Origin: Ruminococcus turbiniformis | Lineage (GTDB): Bacteria; Bacillota; Clostridia; Lachnospirales; Lachnospiraceae | Length of the DNA: 64,000 nucleotides | Direction: 5' to 3' | Assembly: GCF_020687545.1 (NCBI RefSeq) | Contig: NZ_JAJEQX010000010.1 | Span: 1-64,000, forward strand | Shown: positions 16,742 through 26,528 of the stretch, one piece after another | Position numbering within the stretch: the stretch's first letter is position 1 | Layout: each line of letters starts with the position of its first letter | Position numbers and translations under genes: made by a program | Notes under the pieces: generated by a model | Seen by the model: the letters and a program-made list of their open reading frames with translations, nothing else | Told to the model about the DNA's origin: nothing | The model's database searches: none

Positions 16742-17566
16742 CTAACAGCAGTCTCCATTCCCCTCGCCAAATCCCAGTTGATTCACCATATCCCTCATAG
16801 TTCGGCCTTCCCCGTTCCAGAACTCTTTTAACTTCGCGAGCTGGTCTCCCAGCGAAAAATCCTTTACGCCGAGATCCATATAATACTGCGCGTCTTCCGG
16901 ATGGACAATCTCACATCTGGGGCGTACGCCATGGTCAAGCGCGGCACGGATGCACTTTCTCTCAGCCGCCTTAAATTCCTCTTTGTGATCAGCGGTGTTC
17001 CATCCCCGGCTCATGCAGTAATCATTTGGTCCGAACTGAATCATATCAACTCCGGGAACAGAACAGATCTCATCAATATTCTCAACCGCCTCTTCCTTCT
17101 CAATCATAAAGCACAAGACGATGTCATCCAGGCGCTTTGCGTGGTCAAGAGCCGGAATGTGTGACTGCGCCCCGATAAACCGCCTGTTCGGATATCCAAA
17201 CGTACCGCCTCCTCCGGGCGTCTTCGGTTTTACCATCTCTACGCTCTCACGCACCTGTTCCGCATTTACGTGATCGACAAACATGATAGACTGGAAGCCT
17301 GCCCCGATCGCTTTCTGAGCCACATAACCTCTGTTCTGGAGGTCAAGTTTAATCATTGTCCCCATCTCATAAAGCTCCGCCGCCCGGGCGATATTTTCCA
17401 GATCATACTGTGTAAAAGGTGCGTACTCGCCGACAAATTCAATATAGTCAAAATTGTGAGTAGATCCTACCACCTCTGTGTAAAACGGCCATGTGCTCCA
17501 CAGCCTGGTAGAAAGCAGCGGCAGCCCATGATCCAGGTGATAGCGCAGTTTGTTTTCTTTCATCAT
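16742..17566 (-). CDS. HpcH/HpaI aldolase family protein
   Basis: About 274 aa, a TIM-barrel class II aldolase of the HpcH/HpaI (citrate-lyase-like) family. Family features are the catalytic Arg region STRLWSTWPFYTEVVG, the divalent-metal Glu/Asp region (FMIEKEEAVENIDEICS and DMIQFGPNDYCMSRG) and a C-terminal GVKDFSLGDQ. It should cleave or join a 2-keto acid and an aldehyde; the substrate is unknown. Start at the ATGATG pair 17561-17566, behind AAGGAGGAAGG; a longer open frame to 17704 has no such site. It lies 166 bases downstream of pyridoxal kinase. Confidence 0.85.
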   Translation of the reverse strand: MMKENKLRYHLDHGLPLLSTRLWSTWPFYTEVVGSTHNFDYIEFVGEYAPFTQYDLENIARAAELYEMGTMIKLDLQNRGYVAQKAIGAGFQSIMFVDHVNAEQVRESVEMVKPKTPGGGGTFGYPNRRFIGAQSHIPALDHAKRLDDIVLCFMIEKEEAVENIDEICSVPGVDMIQFGPNDYCMSRGWNTADHKEEFKAAERKCIRAALDHGVRPRCEIVHPEDAQYYMDLGVKDFSLGDQLAKLKEFWNGEGRTMRDMVNQLGFGEGNGDCC

Positions 17567-17732
17567 TGTCCTTCCTCCTTTTCCTTCCCATATATGGCTA
17601 TTATAAAAGATCCTTCCGGAAATACAAGCGCATCTTCCGTTCTTTGTCTCCGGGATTTTCCTATAGGCTCTTTCCTCCAAGAAAACCGTCTGGAATACAG
17701 GCATTGGAAGTATGCTTTCCGGCAGATGTCTT

Positions 17733-18599
17733 TTAGTTCCGGCGTGTCAGCATCCAGAGAAACTGTTCGTAATCTGCTCCGTCGTTTCTCGGAACTTTAT
17801 TTTCCACAGAAGAACGCATCGCCTTTTCTATCATTTCCCCCGCGATCTTTACCGTATCTTCAAGAGCATCGCCTCTTGCCTTCCCGCCTGCAACCGCAGA
17901 CGCGAACAGATCACCTGTGCCGGAAAAACTTTCTCCGACAAAAGGGCGGGCCGACAGAACACTGTTCTTTTCTGTGACAATCAGATTCCCCATACACGCG
18001 GTTCCGCTTTCCTCATCAGTAAATCGGATCCCCGTAACTATCACTTCCTCCGGGCCCCTCGATATCAACTCACGGGCCATCGAAGCAGCCTCCTTTATTA
18101 TCTTTTCCCGGTCCCCGGATACATCTGCCCCGGCCCGGCGGCAGTCCTCTCCTGCCAGCAGGCACAGTTCTGTCAGGTTCGGAGTGACAATATCAGCGCG
18201 AAAGACAAGCTCTTTCATCCGGCTTTGAAATTCATCTGAAAAAATGTCAAACCTTGCCCCGTTATCTCCCATCACCGGGTCTACCAGAAGGAACGTATCT
18301 TCCATATAAAATGTGTCAAGGAAGCCGAACACTTTTCCTATCTGTTTTTCACCGGCCAGAAATCCTGTATATATGCCGTCAAAACGCGCTCCCAACTTTT
18401 CCCATTCTCTGCGGAAAATATCCATTTTGTCTGTATAGTCGTCACAGTAGTAGCTGGGGTATCCGGTCTGGGCGGTCAGTATGGCCGTCGGCAGCGGGCA
18501 GGGCTGCACCCCCATTGCGGATATGACAGATATGGCCGCTGTCAGAGAACAGCGGCCAAAGCCCGACAAATCATGAATCACTGCTATTTTTTTTGTCAT
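17733..18599 (-). CDS. Pyridoxal/pyridoxamine kinase (PfkB-like)
   Basis: This 288-aa protein resembles PdxY/PdxK of the ribokinase superfamily. It opens with IAVIHDLSGFGRCSLTAAISV, has the substrate region PTAILTAQTGYP, an ATP site DIVTPNLTELCLLAG and the C-terminal anion-hole/catalytic motif SGTGDLFASAV with Asp as base. It phosphorylates B6 vitamers to salvage pyridoxal phosphate. Its ATG overlaps the stop of the GH13 gene (ATGA), so the two are translationally coupled. Confidence 0.85.
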   Translation of the reverse strand: MTKKIAVIHDLSGFGRCSLTAAISVISAMGVQPCPLPTAILTAQTGYPSYYCDDYTDKMDIFRREWEKLGARFDGIYTGFLAGEKQIGKVFGFLDTFYMEDTFLLVDPVMGDNGARFDIFSDEFQSRMKELVFRADIVTPNLTELCLLAGEDCRRAGADVSGDREKIIKEAASMARELISRGPEEVIVTGIRFTDEESGTACMGNLIVTEKNSVLSARPFVGESFSGTGDLFASAVAGGKARGDALEDTVKIAGEMIEKAMRSSVENKVPRNDGADYEQFLWMLTRRN

Positions 18600-20653
18600 A
18601 GTAATCTCTCCGCTTTGCTGATCGGCTTTAGCACTGCCGCAGAATGGCGTCCCATATTGACTACAATTTCGCCATCTTCAACAATATACTCGTCATAAGC
18701 AGTTGTATATCCCTCTTCGAAACTGTAAATCAGGCGCTTCATTCTTCCTTCTTTCGGCACGCCGCACAGCCATACCGGCACTGTAAGCTGCCGGAGTTCC
18801 TTGCTGTTGTTCAAAAGGACTACAATCTGCTCATCTCCCTGAAATCTCGCAAAAGCCAGCACGTTAAAATCCGCAAGAAGCAGCTTGATCGATCCTGTCC
18901 GGATCGGCTTTTCCTCCTTATGAATGCGGATCATTTCCTTGTGGAAGGCAAGCATTTCCTTATCTTCCCGCCCCCACGGATAGGTACGCCTGCTGTCCGG
19001 GTCTGTAAAGCCGCACAGGCCGACCTCATCACCGTAGTATACCGTAGGCGCTCCGACCCAGGTCATCTGAACCGTAACCGCCTCCCGCATCACCGCGGGG
19101 TTAATTCCCTCTTCTGCCGCCTTTGCACCTACGTGCTCGGCTCTTCCTACAATGTGGTTCGTCCGCGTAAGGAAACGGGAGTGATCGTGATTGGACAGCT
19201 CATTCATGGCAACCTGAAGGGAGGGGGTAAGCATGCTCGCCATAAAGTGGCGCATGGCTCCGACAAAATTATCCGGATTCCCCCACAGATCCGTCCGCCT
19301 CTCATCACTGTGCTTCTCCATTCCGGTCAGAAACCAGGTCAGCGGCTCCATGAAGGCATCATAGTTCATGACGCTGTCCCACTCGTCTCCCTGAAGCCAT
19401 TCGATGGGATCGCCGTAGTGCTCCGCAAGAATGAGCGCGTTCGGATTGGCCTCCTTCACTTCCTTCCGAAAACGCTTCCAGAACATATGGTTGTACTCGT
19501 TGCTGCAGCCCAGATCCGCTGCAACGTCGAGACGCCAGCCGTCCACATTGTAAGGCGGGGATACCCATTTTTTCCCGATATCCATGATATACTGTTCCAG
19601 CTCCGGCGAATCCTCATAGGCAAGTTTCGGCAGGGTGTCATGTCCCCACCAACCGTCGTAACTTGCGTTGTACGGCCACGCCTCTTCCCTCGCGTCATGG
19701 AAATGGAAAAAGTTTCTGTACGGGCTGTCTGCGCTGACATACGCCCCTTTCGGATATTCCGGTCTCTGATCGTAAATCCGCTCTCTGTCCAGCCATTTGT
19801 TAAAAGACCCGCAGTGGTTGAACACGCCGTCGAGGATCACCTTCATGCCTCTCTTATGCATCTCCTCCACAAGACGGATAAAAAGCGCGTTGCTGGCCTC
19901 CAGGTTTCGAATATCGCCCACTCTCTTCTGGTACTTTGTCGCCTGAACATTATCTTCCGCATCATAGGGCGCCGGCTCACCGCCGTCTTCAACAATCTTT
20001 CCATAATGCGGGTCAATATAGTCGTAATCCTGAATATCATACTTATGGTTCGAGGGAGATACAAACAGCGGGTTAAAGTAAATCACCTCTATCCCCAGAT
20101 CCTGGAGATAATCGAGTTTATCCATAACTCCCTGAAGATCTCCCCCGTAAAAATTCCTGATGTCCAGCGCTGCCGGCACCTGATTCCAGTCTTTGATTTT
20201 TGCGCTGGGCGCGCCGATGTAGATATATTCCCCGTCCTCCACGTCATTGGCCGGGTCGCCGTTGCAGAAGCGGTCCACGAATATCTGATACATGACCGCT
20301 CCTTTGGCCCATTCCGGTGTGGAAAATCCGGGAACAATGGTGAACGCATAGTAATCTTCTCTGCGGTCCGCCACTCCGTATTTGTTGAAATACCAGATCT
20401 GTTCCCCGCTCTTTATCTCAAACGAATAGTGAAACGGGATGTCCTGAAGCTGCCATTCGATCTCGTAGAAATCGAACTCGCTTCCGGAACAGATCTTCCA
20501 CATTGCATAGCTGCGGTCCCCGGTCAGAATATTGACCTCTTCCACGTCATTGTGCGCGGTCCTGAACCGCAGCCTGATCTTCTCGTTGATTTTCGGTTCC
20601 GCAGGAATCACATAATCCTGCGTACCGTCACAGAACAGTGCATCTCTGTTCAT
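18596..20653 (-). CDS. GH13 alpha-amylase family enzyme (neopullulanase/cyclomaltodextrinase-like)
   Basis: About 685 aa with no signal peptide, so probably intracellular. An N-terminal beta-sandwich domain (about residues 1-125) is followed by the GH13 barrel. Conserved regions are VIYFNPLF, DGVFNHCG, GWRLDVAADLG (nucleophile Asp), LILAEHYGDP (acid/base Glu) and LSNHDHSRF (transition-state Asp); the catalytic triad is complete. Family members hydrolyse alpha-1,4 and sometimes alpha-1,6 links in imported maltodextrins. The ATG at 20651-20653 lies 4 bases after the ftsH stop behind a G-rich site, so it reads as a continuation of the ftsH operon. Confidence 0.9.
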   Translation of the reverse strand: MNRDALFCDGTQDYVIPAEPKINEKIRLRFRTAHNDVEEVNILTGDRSYAMWKICSGSEFDFYEIEWQLQDIPFHYSFEIKSGEQIWYFNKYGVADRREDYYAFTIVPGFSTPEWAKGAVMYQIFVDRFCNGDPANDVEDGEYIYIGAPSAKIKDWNQVPAALDIRNFYGGDLQGVMDKLDYLQDLGIEVIYFNPLFVSPSNHKYDIQDYDYIDPHYGKIVEDGGEPAPYDAEDNVQATKYQKRVGDIRNLEASNALFIRLVEEMHKRGMKVILDGVFNHCGSFNKWLDRERIYDQRPEYPKGAYVSADSPYRNFFHFHDAREEAWPYNASYDGWWGHDTLPKLAYEDSPELEQYIMDIGKKWVSPPYNVDGWRLDVAADLGCSNEYNHMFWKRFRKEVKEANPNALILAEHYGDPIEWLQGDEWDSVMNYDAFMEPLTWFLTGMEKHSDERRTDLWGNPDNFVGAMRHFMASMLTPSLQVAMNELSNHDHSRFLTRTNHIVGRAEHVGAKAAEEGINPAVMREAVTVQMTWVGAPTVYYGDEVGLCGFTDPDSRRTYPWGREDKEMLAFHKEMIRIHKEEKPIRTGSIKLLLADFNVLAFARFQGDEQIVVLLNNSKELRQLTVPVWLCGVPKEGRMKRLIYSFEEGYTTAYDEYIVEDGEIVVNMGRHSAAVLKPISKAERLL

Positions 20654-20657
20654 ACAT

Positions 20658-22499
20658 TCAAGCCCCCTCTGCCTCGCTGCTCTCAAACAACTTCTCAAAT
20701 TCACTTCTGGTTATCTTTTCCTTCTCAAGCAGAAGAGCAGCACAGGCATCCAGGACGTCATGATGTTCTTTGATAATTGCACGCGCTTTCAGATAACATT
20801 CATCGATAATTCTCTTTACTTCCTCATCGATCGTACCTGCCACTTTCTCGCCGTATCCTCTTGACGTATGGCCGAAATCGCGTCCGATAAAGACTTCATC
20901 ACTGTCATTGTCATAATTGATAAGTCCGAGTTTTTCTGACATACCGAACTTGGTAATCATGGATTTTGCGATCGCTGTCGCCTGCTTGATATCCTGGGAT
21001 GCACCTGTGGTAATATCATCAAATACTTCCTCCTCGGCGACACGGCCGCCCAGAGCCACTGTAATCTGCTGAAGCATGTGTCCCTTTGTGTTGAACATCT
21101 CGTCCTTCTCCGGGAGCGGCATCGTATATCCTCCCGCACCGCCGGTCGGAATAATTGACACGCTGTACACCGGTCCCACATCCGGCAGCACATGGAAGAG
21201 AATCGCATGGCCGGACTCATGATAGGCCGTGATGCGGCGTTCCTTTTCCGACACGATACGGCTCTTCTTCTCCGGTCCGATTCCCACCTTTACAAACGCA
21301 TGGCGGATATCCCCCTGCTGAATATAGACACGGTTCTCTTTTGCTGCAAGGATTGCTGCCTCGTTCAGCAGATTCTCCAGATCAGCGCCGGTAAATCCGG
21401 ATGTTGTCTGAGCGATCTGCTTTAAGTCCACATCGTCGCCCAGCGGCTTGTTTCTGGCGTGGACTTTGAGAATCTCTTCACGTCCCCGCACATCCGGGCG
21501 TCCGACAATAACATTTCTGTCAAAGCGCCCGGGTCTTAAAATTGCCGGGTCCAGAATATCCTTCCGGTTCGTGGCCGCCATGACAATGATTCCCTCATTG
21601 ACTCCGAATCCGTCCATCTCCACAAGGAGCTGGTTGAGTGTCTGCTCTCTCTCGTCGTGGCCGCCTCCGAGACCGCTTCCGCGGCGTCTTGCCACAGCGT
21701 CGATCTCATCGATAAACACAATGCACGGTGCGTTCTTCTTCGCGTCCTGAAACAGGTCGCGCACACGGGACGCACCCACACCTACGAACATTTCCACAAA
21801 GTCAGAACCCGAGATGCTGAAAAACGGCACGCCCGCTTCACCGGCAACCGCTTTTGCGAGCAGCGTCTTTCCTGTTCCCGGAGGGCCCTCAAGAAGTACG
21901 CCTTTCGGGATTCTCGCTCCTACCTGGATATACTTCTTCGGAGCCTTCAGGAAATCCACAATCTCCTCTAACTCTTCCTTTTCTTCCTTCAGCCCCGCCA
22001 CATCCGCGAACGTGACTTTGATCTCGTTCTGCGTTGTCATTCGGGCACGGCTCTTGCCGAAACTCATAGCCTTCGCGTTTGCTCCGCCGCCCTGACGGTT
22101 CATGAGATAAAAAATAAGGAACACTCCCGCCATCGTGATCAGAAGCGGTACAAGCACAGTCGAGAAAATGGATTCCTCGGGCACTGCGGAAATGGAATAC
22201 GTGATATCATTCTCATCAAGCAGTCCTTCTACGGTCTCCACATTTGATACATTGACCGTCCGTGTCTCCCCCGTGTCCGCCAGTACAAAGGATACCGTTC
22301 CTGTCGGCACAGCTCTGTTCTGGTCAATATAAACCTCTGTGACATTATCCTGCTCTACCTGGGAGACAAACTCCGTGTAGGACATTTCCTGCCGGTTCAC
22401 CTGCATGCGGCTTCCCATCCAGAGCGCCACCACAATAATAATGATAAACATCAGCAGCGCTGAATTGTTGAAGCCTCTGTATTTTCTGTTATTGTCCAA
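20658..22499 (-). CDS. ftsH: ATP-dependent zinc metalloprotease FtsH
   Basis: This 613-aa inner-membrane AAA+ protease has two N-terminal membrane helices (about 10-28 and 110-132) around an extracytoplasmic loop. The ATPase has Walker A GPPGTGKT (about 207), Walker [10 protein letters not shown] and the second region of homology [20 protein letters not shown]. The zinc protease site is HESGHAI, with a downstream Asp ligand. It degrades unfolded membrane proteins and regulatory proteins. The likely start is TTG (22497-22499): AAGGAGG sits upstream and no ATG precedes it. The hpt-ftsH order is the classic Firmicute one. Confidence 0.96.
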   Translation of the reverse strand: MDNNRKYRGFNNSALLMFIIIIVVALWMGSRMQVNRQEMSYTEFVSQVEQDNVTEVYIDQNRAVPTGTVSFVLADTGETRTVNVSNVETVEGLLDENDITYSISAVPEESIFSTVLVPLLITMAGVFLIFYLMNRQGGGANAKAMSFGKSRARMTTQNEIKVTFADVAGLKEEKEELEEIVDFLKAPKKYIQVGARIPKGVLLEGPPGTGKTLLAKAVAGEAGVPFFSISGSDFVEMFVGVGASRVRDLFQDAKKNAPCIVFIDEIDAVARRRGSGLGGGHDEREQTLNQLLVEMDGFGVNEGIIVMAATNRKDILDPAILRPGRFDRNVIVGRPDVRGREEILKVHARNKPLGDDVDLKQIAQTTSGFTGADLENLLNEAAILAAKENRVYIQQGDIRHAFVKVGIGPEKKSRIVSEKERRITAYHESGHAILFHVLPDVGPVYSVSIIPTGGAGGYTMPLPEKDEMFNTKGHMLQQITVALGGRVAEEEVFDDITTGASQDIKQATAIAKSMITKFGMSEKLGLINYDNDSDEVFIGRDFGHTSRGYGEKVAGTIDEEVKRIIDECYLKARAIIKEHHDVLDACAALLLEKEKITRSEFEKLFESSEAEGA

Positions 22500-22514
22500 A
22501 CCTTTCGTTCCTCC

Positions 22515-23042
22515 TTATTCCACACCTTCCACTACTCCGATGTAAGGAAGATTTCTATATTTCTGGGCATAGTCAAGCCCGTATCCGACCACAAACTCAT
22601 CAGGAATCTCAAATCCGCAGTAGTCTACCTTCACATCTTTCACTCTGCGCTCCGGTTTATCCAGAAGAGTACACAGACGCATACTGGCCGGATTTCTCTT
22701 CTTAAGGACATCGATCAGATAATAGAGCGTGTTGCCGGAATCGATGATATCCTCCACGATCAGTACCTCTTTGTTCTCGATCGACTCATCCAGATCCTTC
22801 GCAATGCGCACAACTCCGCTCGACTTCGTCCCGTCGCCGTAACTTCCTACACACATAAAATCCATGGACACCGGCACAGTGATCCTCTTGGCGAGTTCGC
22901 ACATAAAGAATACTCCGCCTTTCAGCACGCAGATCAGGTGTACCTGTTTGCCCGCATAGTCCTCACTGATCTGTCTTCCCAGTTCTCTGATCCTCTCGTC
23001 AACCTTCTCCTCCGGGACCAGCACTCTGATCGTCTCTGACAT
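22515..23042 (-). CDS. hpt: Hypoxanthine phosphoribosyltransferase
   Basis: This 175-aa purine-salvage enzyme makes IMP/GMP from hypoxanthine/guanine and PRPP. It shows the flexible-loop region VLKGGVFFMCELAKRI, the PRPP-binding motif VLIVEDIIDSGNTLYYL (two acidic residues) and the C-terminal FVVGYGLDYAQKYRNLPYIGV. The start overlaps the 3' end of tilS by 44 bases, with GGAGGAAAG upstream of the ATG. Confidence 0.95.
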   Translation of the reverse strand: MSETIRVLVPEEKVDERIRELGRQISEDYAGKQVHLICVLKGGVFFMCELAKRITVPVSMDFMCVGSYGDGTKSSGVVRIAKDLDESIENKEVLIVEDIIDSGNTLYYLIDVLKKRNPASMRLCTLLDKPERRVKDVKVDYCGFEIPDEFVVGYGLDYAQKYRNLPYIGVVEGVE

Positions 23043-24513
23043 CTTTTCTTTCCTCCGTTAATTTTATCTCAAGAATCTTCTTTGTTCCGCTTCCAATCTG
23101 ATATGCCCTGCTCATCCTGTATCCGGGTATCCAGACGACATGCCCGCCGTCCGCTATGAGAAGCAGCCTTTCCCGTTCTTCCCGCGGTATCTTTTCATTC
23201 ATGTAATAGGCCTTCAGTTTCTGTCTGCCGCCGTTTTTGTTGATCACCAGATAATCTCCGGCTCTTCTTGTCCTCGCAGAAAGACTGTATTCTATTATAT
23301 CATAATCAATCCATTTCGTGTAGCTTTTTTGCGGGATATCCTGCGCAGTCTTAACATCCGCATTTTCCACAAAACGGCAGACAATCTCGCGGTTTTCCCC
23401 CGGGATTTTCGTAACCCCCGGAATCTGAAGCGTCACTTCCTCCGTTTTCTCTTCCGCGGTCTGCTCTTTATCCGCGCCGGCCGGGCGGATGGAAACGCCG
23501 TTGCGCGTGCGCCGGGCACATACGCCTCCGGGCAGACTGCTCATCTTTCCTTCCGGTCTGCTAAAAAGCCGCTCCACGGCTTCGATATGAACCGCTCCGA
23601 TGTCCTTCTCTTCTCCGCGCACAAAGGCAATGCACCTGCGGACGAGCTGAGTCCGCACAGCCGGCATCTCCTGCGCAAACGCGCGGCCGTCTATCTCAAG
23701 GCCGGCGCCATTCAAATCTGTGCCGGCCAAACCTGCGCCGGCTGACTCTGCGCCCGCCCGGGTGACGCTCACGCAGTTCTTCCACGCCTGATCCACCCCG
23801 GCTTCCAGATAGTCCCACACGTCACATGCCTGCCTTGCCAGCTCGTTTAAGTGGAATGACACTCCCGTATTCACCTGCTGCCCGAGTGCCGGCAGAATAT
23901 GATGACGGATCCTGTTTCTCGTGTAAATATCCTCGCTGTTTGTCGCGTCCTCACACCAGCCTGTTCCTTTTTCTTCCAGATACTCCGCGATCTGCTCCCG
24001 TCCCGCAAAAAGAAGCGGACGGATCCATTTTCCCCGGGCCGGCCGTATACCGCAGAGCCCTTTCAGCCCGGTTCCCCGGGCGATGTTTAAAAGCACGGTC
24101 TCCGCATTGTCGTCCCTGTGGTGGGCTGTCGCGATCTTTGTGCATCCGTTTTCCCTGCACATTGTCTCGAACGCCTCCCGCCGCAGGGCACGCCCCGCCT
24201 CCTCATGAGATTGTTTCCTTTTTCTGGCAGTTAATTCCACATTTTCATGAAAAAAGCGGCAGGGTACCTGAAGCTCACCGCACAGCCTGCGCACAAATTC
24301 CTCATCGCGGTCCGCCGCCTCTCCTCTGAGGCCGTGATTCACATGGCACGCGTACACGCGAAAGCCCAGTTTCTCCCTGAGCGCACAGAGCACAAAAAGC
24401 AGGCATACCGAATCCGCGCCCCCCGATATACCTGCAGCCACCACGTCATCCTTCCGGATCATCCCGTGTTCTCTGATATATTTTTCAGCTTCTCTTTCCA
24501 TCCATTTCATCAT
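22999..24513 (-). CDS. tilS: tRNA(Ile)-lysidine synthase
   Basis: This 504-aa enzyme modifies C34 of tRNA-Ile2 to lysidine so that AUA is read as isoleucine. The PP-loop ATP motif is AAGISGGADSVCLLFVL (about residue 28), and HHRDDNAETVLLNIARGTG (about 132) is the family signature. The C-terminal substrate-binding part ends in a TilS-type motif (EERERLLLIADGGHVVWIPGYRMS). An Ala/Gly-rich insertion near 250-275 looks variable. It lies between spoIIE and hpt as in Bacillus. No strong ribosome-binding site is seen. Confidence 0.93.
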   Translation of the reverse strand: MMKWMEREAEKYIREHGMIRKDDVVAAGISGGADSVCLLFVLCALREKLGFRVYACHVNHGLRGEAADRDEEFVRRLCGELQVPCRFFHENVELTARKRKQSHEEAGRALRREAFETMCRENGCTKIATAHHRDDNAETVLLNIARGTGLKGLCGIRPARGKWIRPLLFAGREQIAEYLEEKGTGWCEDATNSEDIYTRNRIRHHILPALGQQVNTGVSFHLNELARQACDVWDYLEAGVDQAWKNCVSVTRAGAESAGAGLAGTDLNGAGLEIDGRAFAQEMPAVRTQLVRRCIAFVRGEEKDIGAVHIEAVERLFSRPEGKMSSLPGGVCARRTRNGVSIRPAGADKEQTAEEKTEEVTLQIPGVTKIPGENREIVCRFVENADVKTAQDIPQKSYTKWIDYDIIEYSLSARTRRAGDYLVINKNGGRQKLKAYYMNEKIPREERERLLLIADGGHVVWIPGYRMSRAYQIGSGTKKILEIKLTEERKDVRDDQSAGPGGEG

Positions 24514-24594
24514 ATGTAAACTATATACAATTCATTCGGAAAAGTAAAGAGCCATCCTTCCCGGGACATACAGGCATATGGGCACACACTCCGT

Positions 24595-25992
24595 TCATCC
24601 CTCCCATATCCCCACCGCCAGCACGGTCATGTCGTCCTGCGGCTCTTTTCCGGTCCAGGCAAGCACCTGTTCCAGCACATGGTGCGCCATCTCTTTCGGG
24701 TTGGATATGGCGCTTCCCTGAATAATTGTCTCAAGGAGTATATCCTGTTCTCCCACCGGCAGGGCGTCGAGCACGCCGTCCGTAACCATAATCACAAAAT
24801 CTCCGTCTCCAAGCTTCCGCTTCACCGAGTCAATCTCGATCTGGCTGACAACTCCGATCGGCAGGCTCGTGGAACTCAAATGTTCCACCACGTCCCCGTG
24901 TTTGATGAATGTGGAAGACGCCCCTGCCTTGATAATCTCACACTCCCCGGTATACAGGTCAAACACGGTCATATCCACGGTGGAGTAATGAATCTCCTCT
25001 CTTCCCATCACAAGGGTCGTGTTAATCATCTGGATCGCTGTCTTCACGGGGAAGCCTGCGCCCAGAAGTTCTTCCAGAAGCTCTATGACCATTGTGCTCT
25101 CTCTGCATGCTTCTTCTCCGGATCCCATTCCGTCAGAGAGGGCCACCGCCTGCCGGCCTCCCGGTATCTCCATCAGAGAAAAGTTATCCCCGGATATGCC
25201 GGAACAGCCTTTGCCGATCCTGGCCGTGCCCTGCATTGTATAGAAAGCCGGCCCTTCCCTGCAGATAACCGTCATATACTCCTGCCCCAGAAGCTGCGGA
25301 CCGGATTCCGGAAGGACAAACTTCCTTCCCGTAATATCGGTAACAGCCCTCACGATTTCCTTTACCGGAATCTTTCTGTTCTTTATGCTTCTGGCAGTAA
25401 TGTGAATCTCATATTTTCCCTCTCTGTTCATGAAAAAATAAGTATACAGGACACGGACGCCTTTCTTTTTGAGCGCAGTCATAATCTTTTTCTCCAGGCG
25501 CTCATCCATAAAGATACTCTTCTCCAGTTCTTTTGCCGTGTTCTGGATCATATCGGCGAATGTATCCATCTGAATCGCGCAGCTCTCCCTGCTCCTCGCC
25601 ATCCGGTTTCCCCAGATAATATTCTGCCTCGCCTCATGAAATCCTTCCAGCATCTCCCGCAGGAAGCGGGGCGCCATAATGCACCTCTGCATCAGTTTTC
25701 TCTTTGTCTCCGTGTTCAGTTCATTTCCGTACTGATCCACAGCGGAGAGAACTTCGTAGCCCATCTGGTACGTATGCACAAAATTCTCTCCCCAGCACCA
25801 GCCGCACTTTTCACATTTTCCGCACACCCTTTCCCTGACTCTCGAAAACATTGCCTCAATCTCTTCGTTTGAAAATGCCTGGCGCTTTTCTTCCAGCCCC
25901 ACAAATGTCTGCGAAAGCTGTTTCAGAGAATGTGCAAATTTTCCGATCTGCTCCACGTATGGGCTGCCGTACAGTGCCTGTCCGTCTGTCAT
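24595..25992 (-). CDS. spoIIE: SpoIIE-family PP2C phosphatase lacking the membrane domain
   Basis: About 465 aa. SpoIIE dephosphorylates SpoIIAA to switch on sigma-F in the forespore. The N-terminus has the SpoIIE-type Cys motif (CGKCEKCGWC, about residue 58). The PP2C domain is complete: ALSDGMGSGEEA, AGASSTFIKHGD, MVTDGVLDAL and PQDDMTVLAVGI. The ten-helix membrane region of B. subtilis SpoIIE (827 aa) is absent, and the 79 bases upstream hold no coding remnant. The chosen ATG at 25990-25992 follows GGGAGAAAGG. The gene is at the canonical spoIIE position after divIC. How it would be recruited to the septum is unclear. Confidence 0.88.
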   Translation of the reverse strand: MTDGQALYGSPYVEQIGKFAHSLKQLSQTFVGLEEKRQAFSNEEIEAMFSRVRERVCGKCEKCGWCWGENFVHTYQMGYEVLSAVDQYGNELNTETKRKLMQRCIMAPRFLREMLEGFHEARQNIIWGNRMARSRESCAIQMDTFADMIQNTAKELEKSIFMDERLEKKIMTALKKKGVRVLYTYFFMNREGKYEIHITARSIKNRKIPVKEIVRAVTDITGRKFVLPESGPQLLGQEYMTVICREGPAFYTMQGTARIGKGCSGISGDNFSLMEIPGGRQAVALSDGMGSGEEACRESTMVIELLEELLGAGFPVKTAIQMINTTLVMGREEIHYSTVDMTVFDLYTGECEIIKAGASSTFIKHGDVVEHLSSTSLPIGVVSQIEIDSVKRKLGDGDFVIMVTDGVLDALPVGEQDILLETIIQGSAISNPKEMAHHVLEQVLAWTGKEPQDDMTVLAVGIWEG

Positions 25993-26041
25993 TGCCGCCT
26001 TTCTCCCTTCAAAACATGCGCTGTCCGGGCGCATCAATCAC

Positions 26042-26072
26042 AAAGACCCCGGGAGAATTCTCCCGGAGTCTT
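26042..26072 (-). terminator. Hairpin between divIC and spoIIE
   Basis: GACTCCGGGAGA/TCTCCCGGGGTC forms a strong stem around a central EcoRI-like GAATTC, followed on the minus strand by TTTG. The T-run is short, so it may be a weak terminator or attenuator that lowers spoIIE expression relative to divIC. Confidence 0.5.
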
Positions 26073-26116
26073 CATTCGTAAAATCGATGTTCTGTTTTGC
26101 TCTGCCGTACGAGTCT

Positions 26117-26461
26117 TCACTGCGCAGGTTTGAATATGATCTCATTGGGATCTACAAGCCCCAGCTTGTCCTCCGCCACATCTTTAATGTACTCGTCGGT
26201 ACCGACATAATCTTTAAACTCTTCCACTTCTTCCGCGCGCTCTTCCTGCTCTTTGATCTGCGCTTCCAACTCCTCTTCCTGAGCCTTGTACTCCGCATTT
26301 CTCGCATGAAGCCTTACAGCCCCCGCTGCCAGCGCTCCTGTAAGGCACGCGAGCACCAGACAGATCATCAGCACACTCCTTCTGTAATGGCGCAGTCCCT
26401 TTTTCTTACCGCCGGCCTTTCGCTGCGCGATTCGTATCTTTCTCGTTTTTTCCCTGTTCAT
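26117..26461 (-). CDS. divIC: Septum formation initiator DivIC/FtsB-like
   Basis: This 114-aa protein has a basic cytoplasmic N-terminus, one membrane helix (about residues 30-48) and an extracytoplasmic coiled coil rich in Glu (EAQIKEQEERAEEVEEF), then a short C-terminal region (DYVGTDEYIKDVAEDKLGLVDPNEIIF) typical of DivIC. It links FtsL and the divisome. Its place between yabQ and spoIIE matches Bacillus. Confidence 0.9.
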   Translation of the reverse strand: MNREKTRKIRIAQRKAGGKKKGLRHYRRSVLMICLVLACLTGALAAGAVRLHARNAEYKAQEEELEAQIKEQEERAEEVEEFKDYVGTDEYIKDVAEDKLGLVDPNEIIFKPAQ

Positions 26462-26528
26462 TTATACTCACCCGAATTCACTGCCGAGGCTTTTTTGCCT
26501 CCTGCCTACTCCCTTATCACAAAATATT

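Noticed and set aside
18644-20773. 709-codon open frame on the plus strand
   Set aside because: It lies opposite the GH13 gene, which has a complete catalytic triad. The plus-strand product has no recognisable motif and no ribosome site, so it is a codon-bias shadow.
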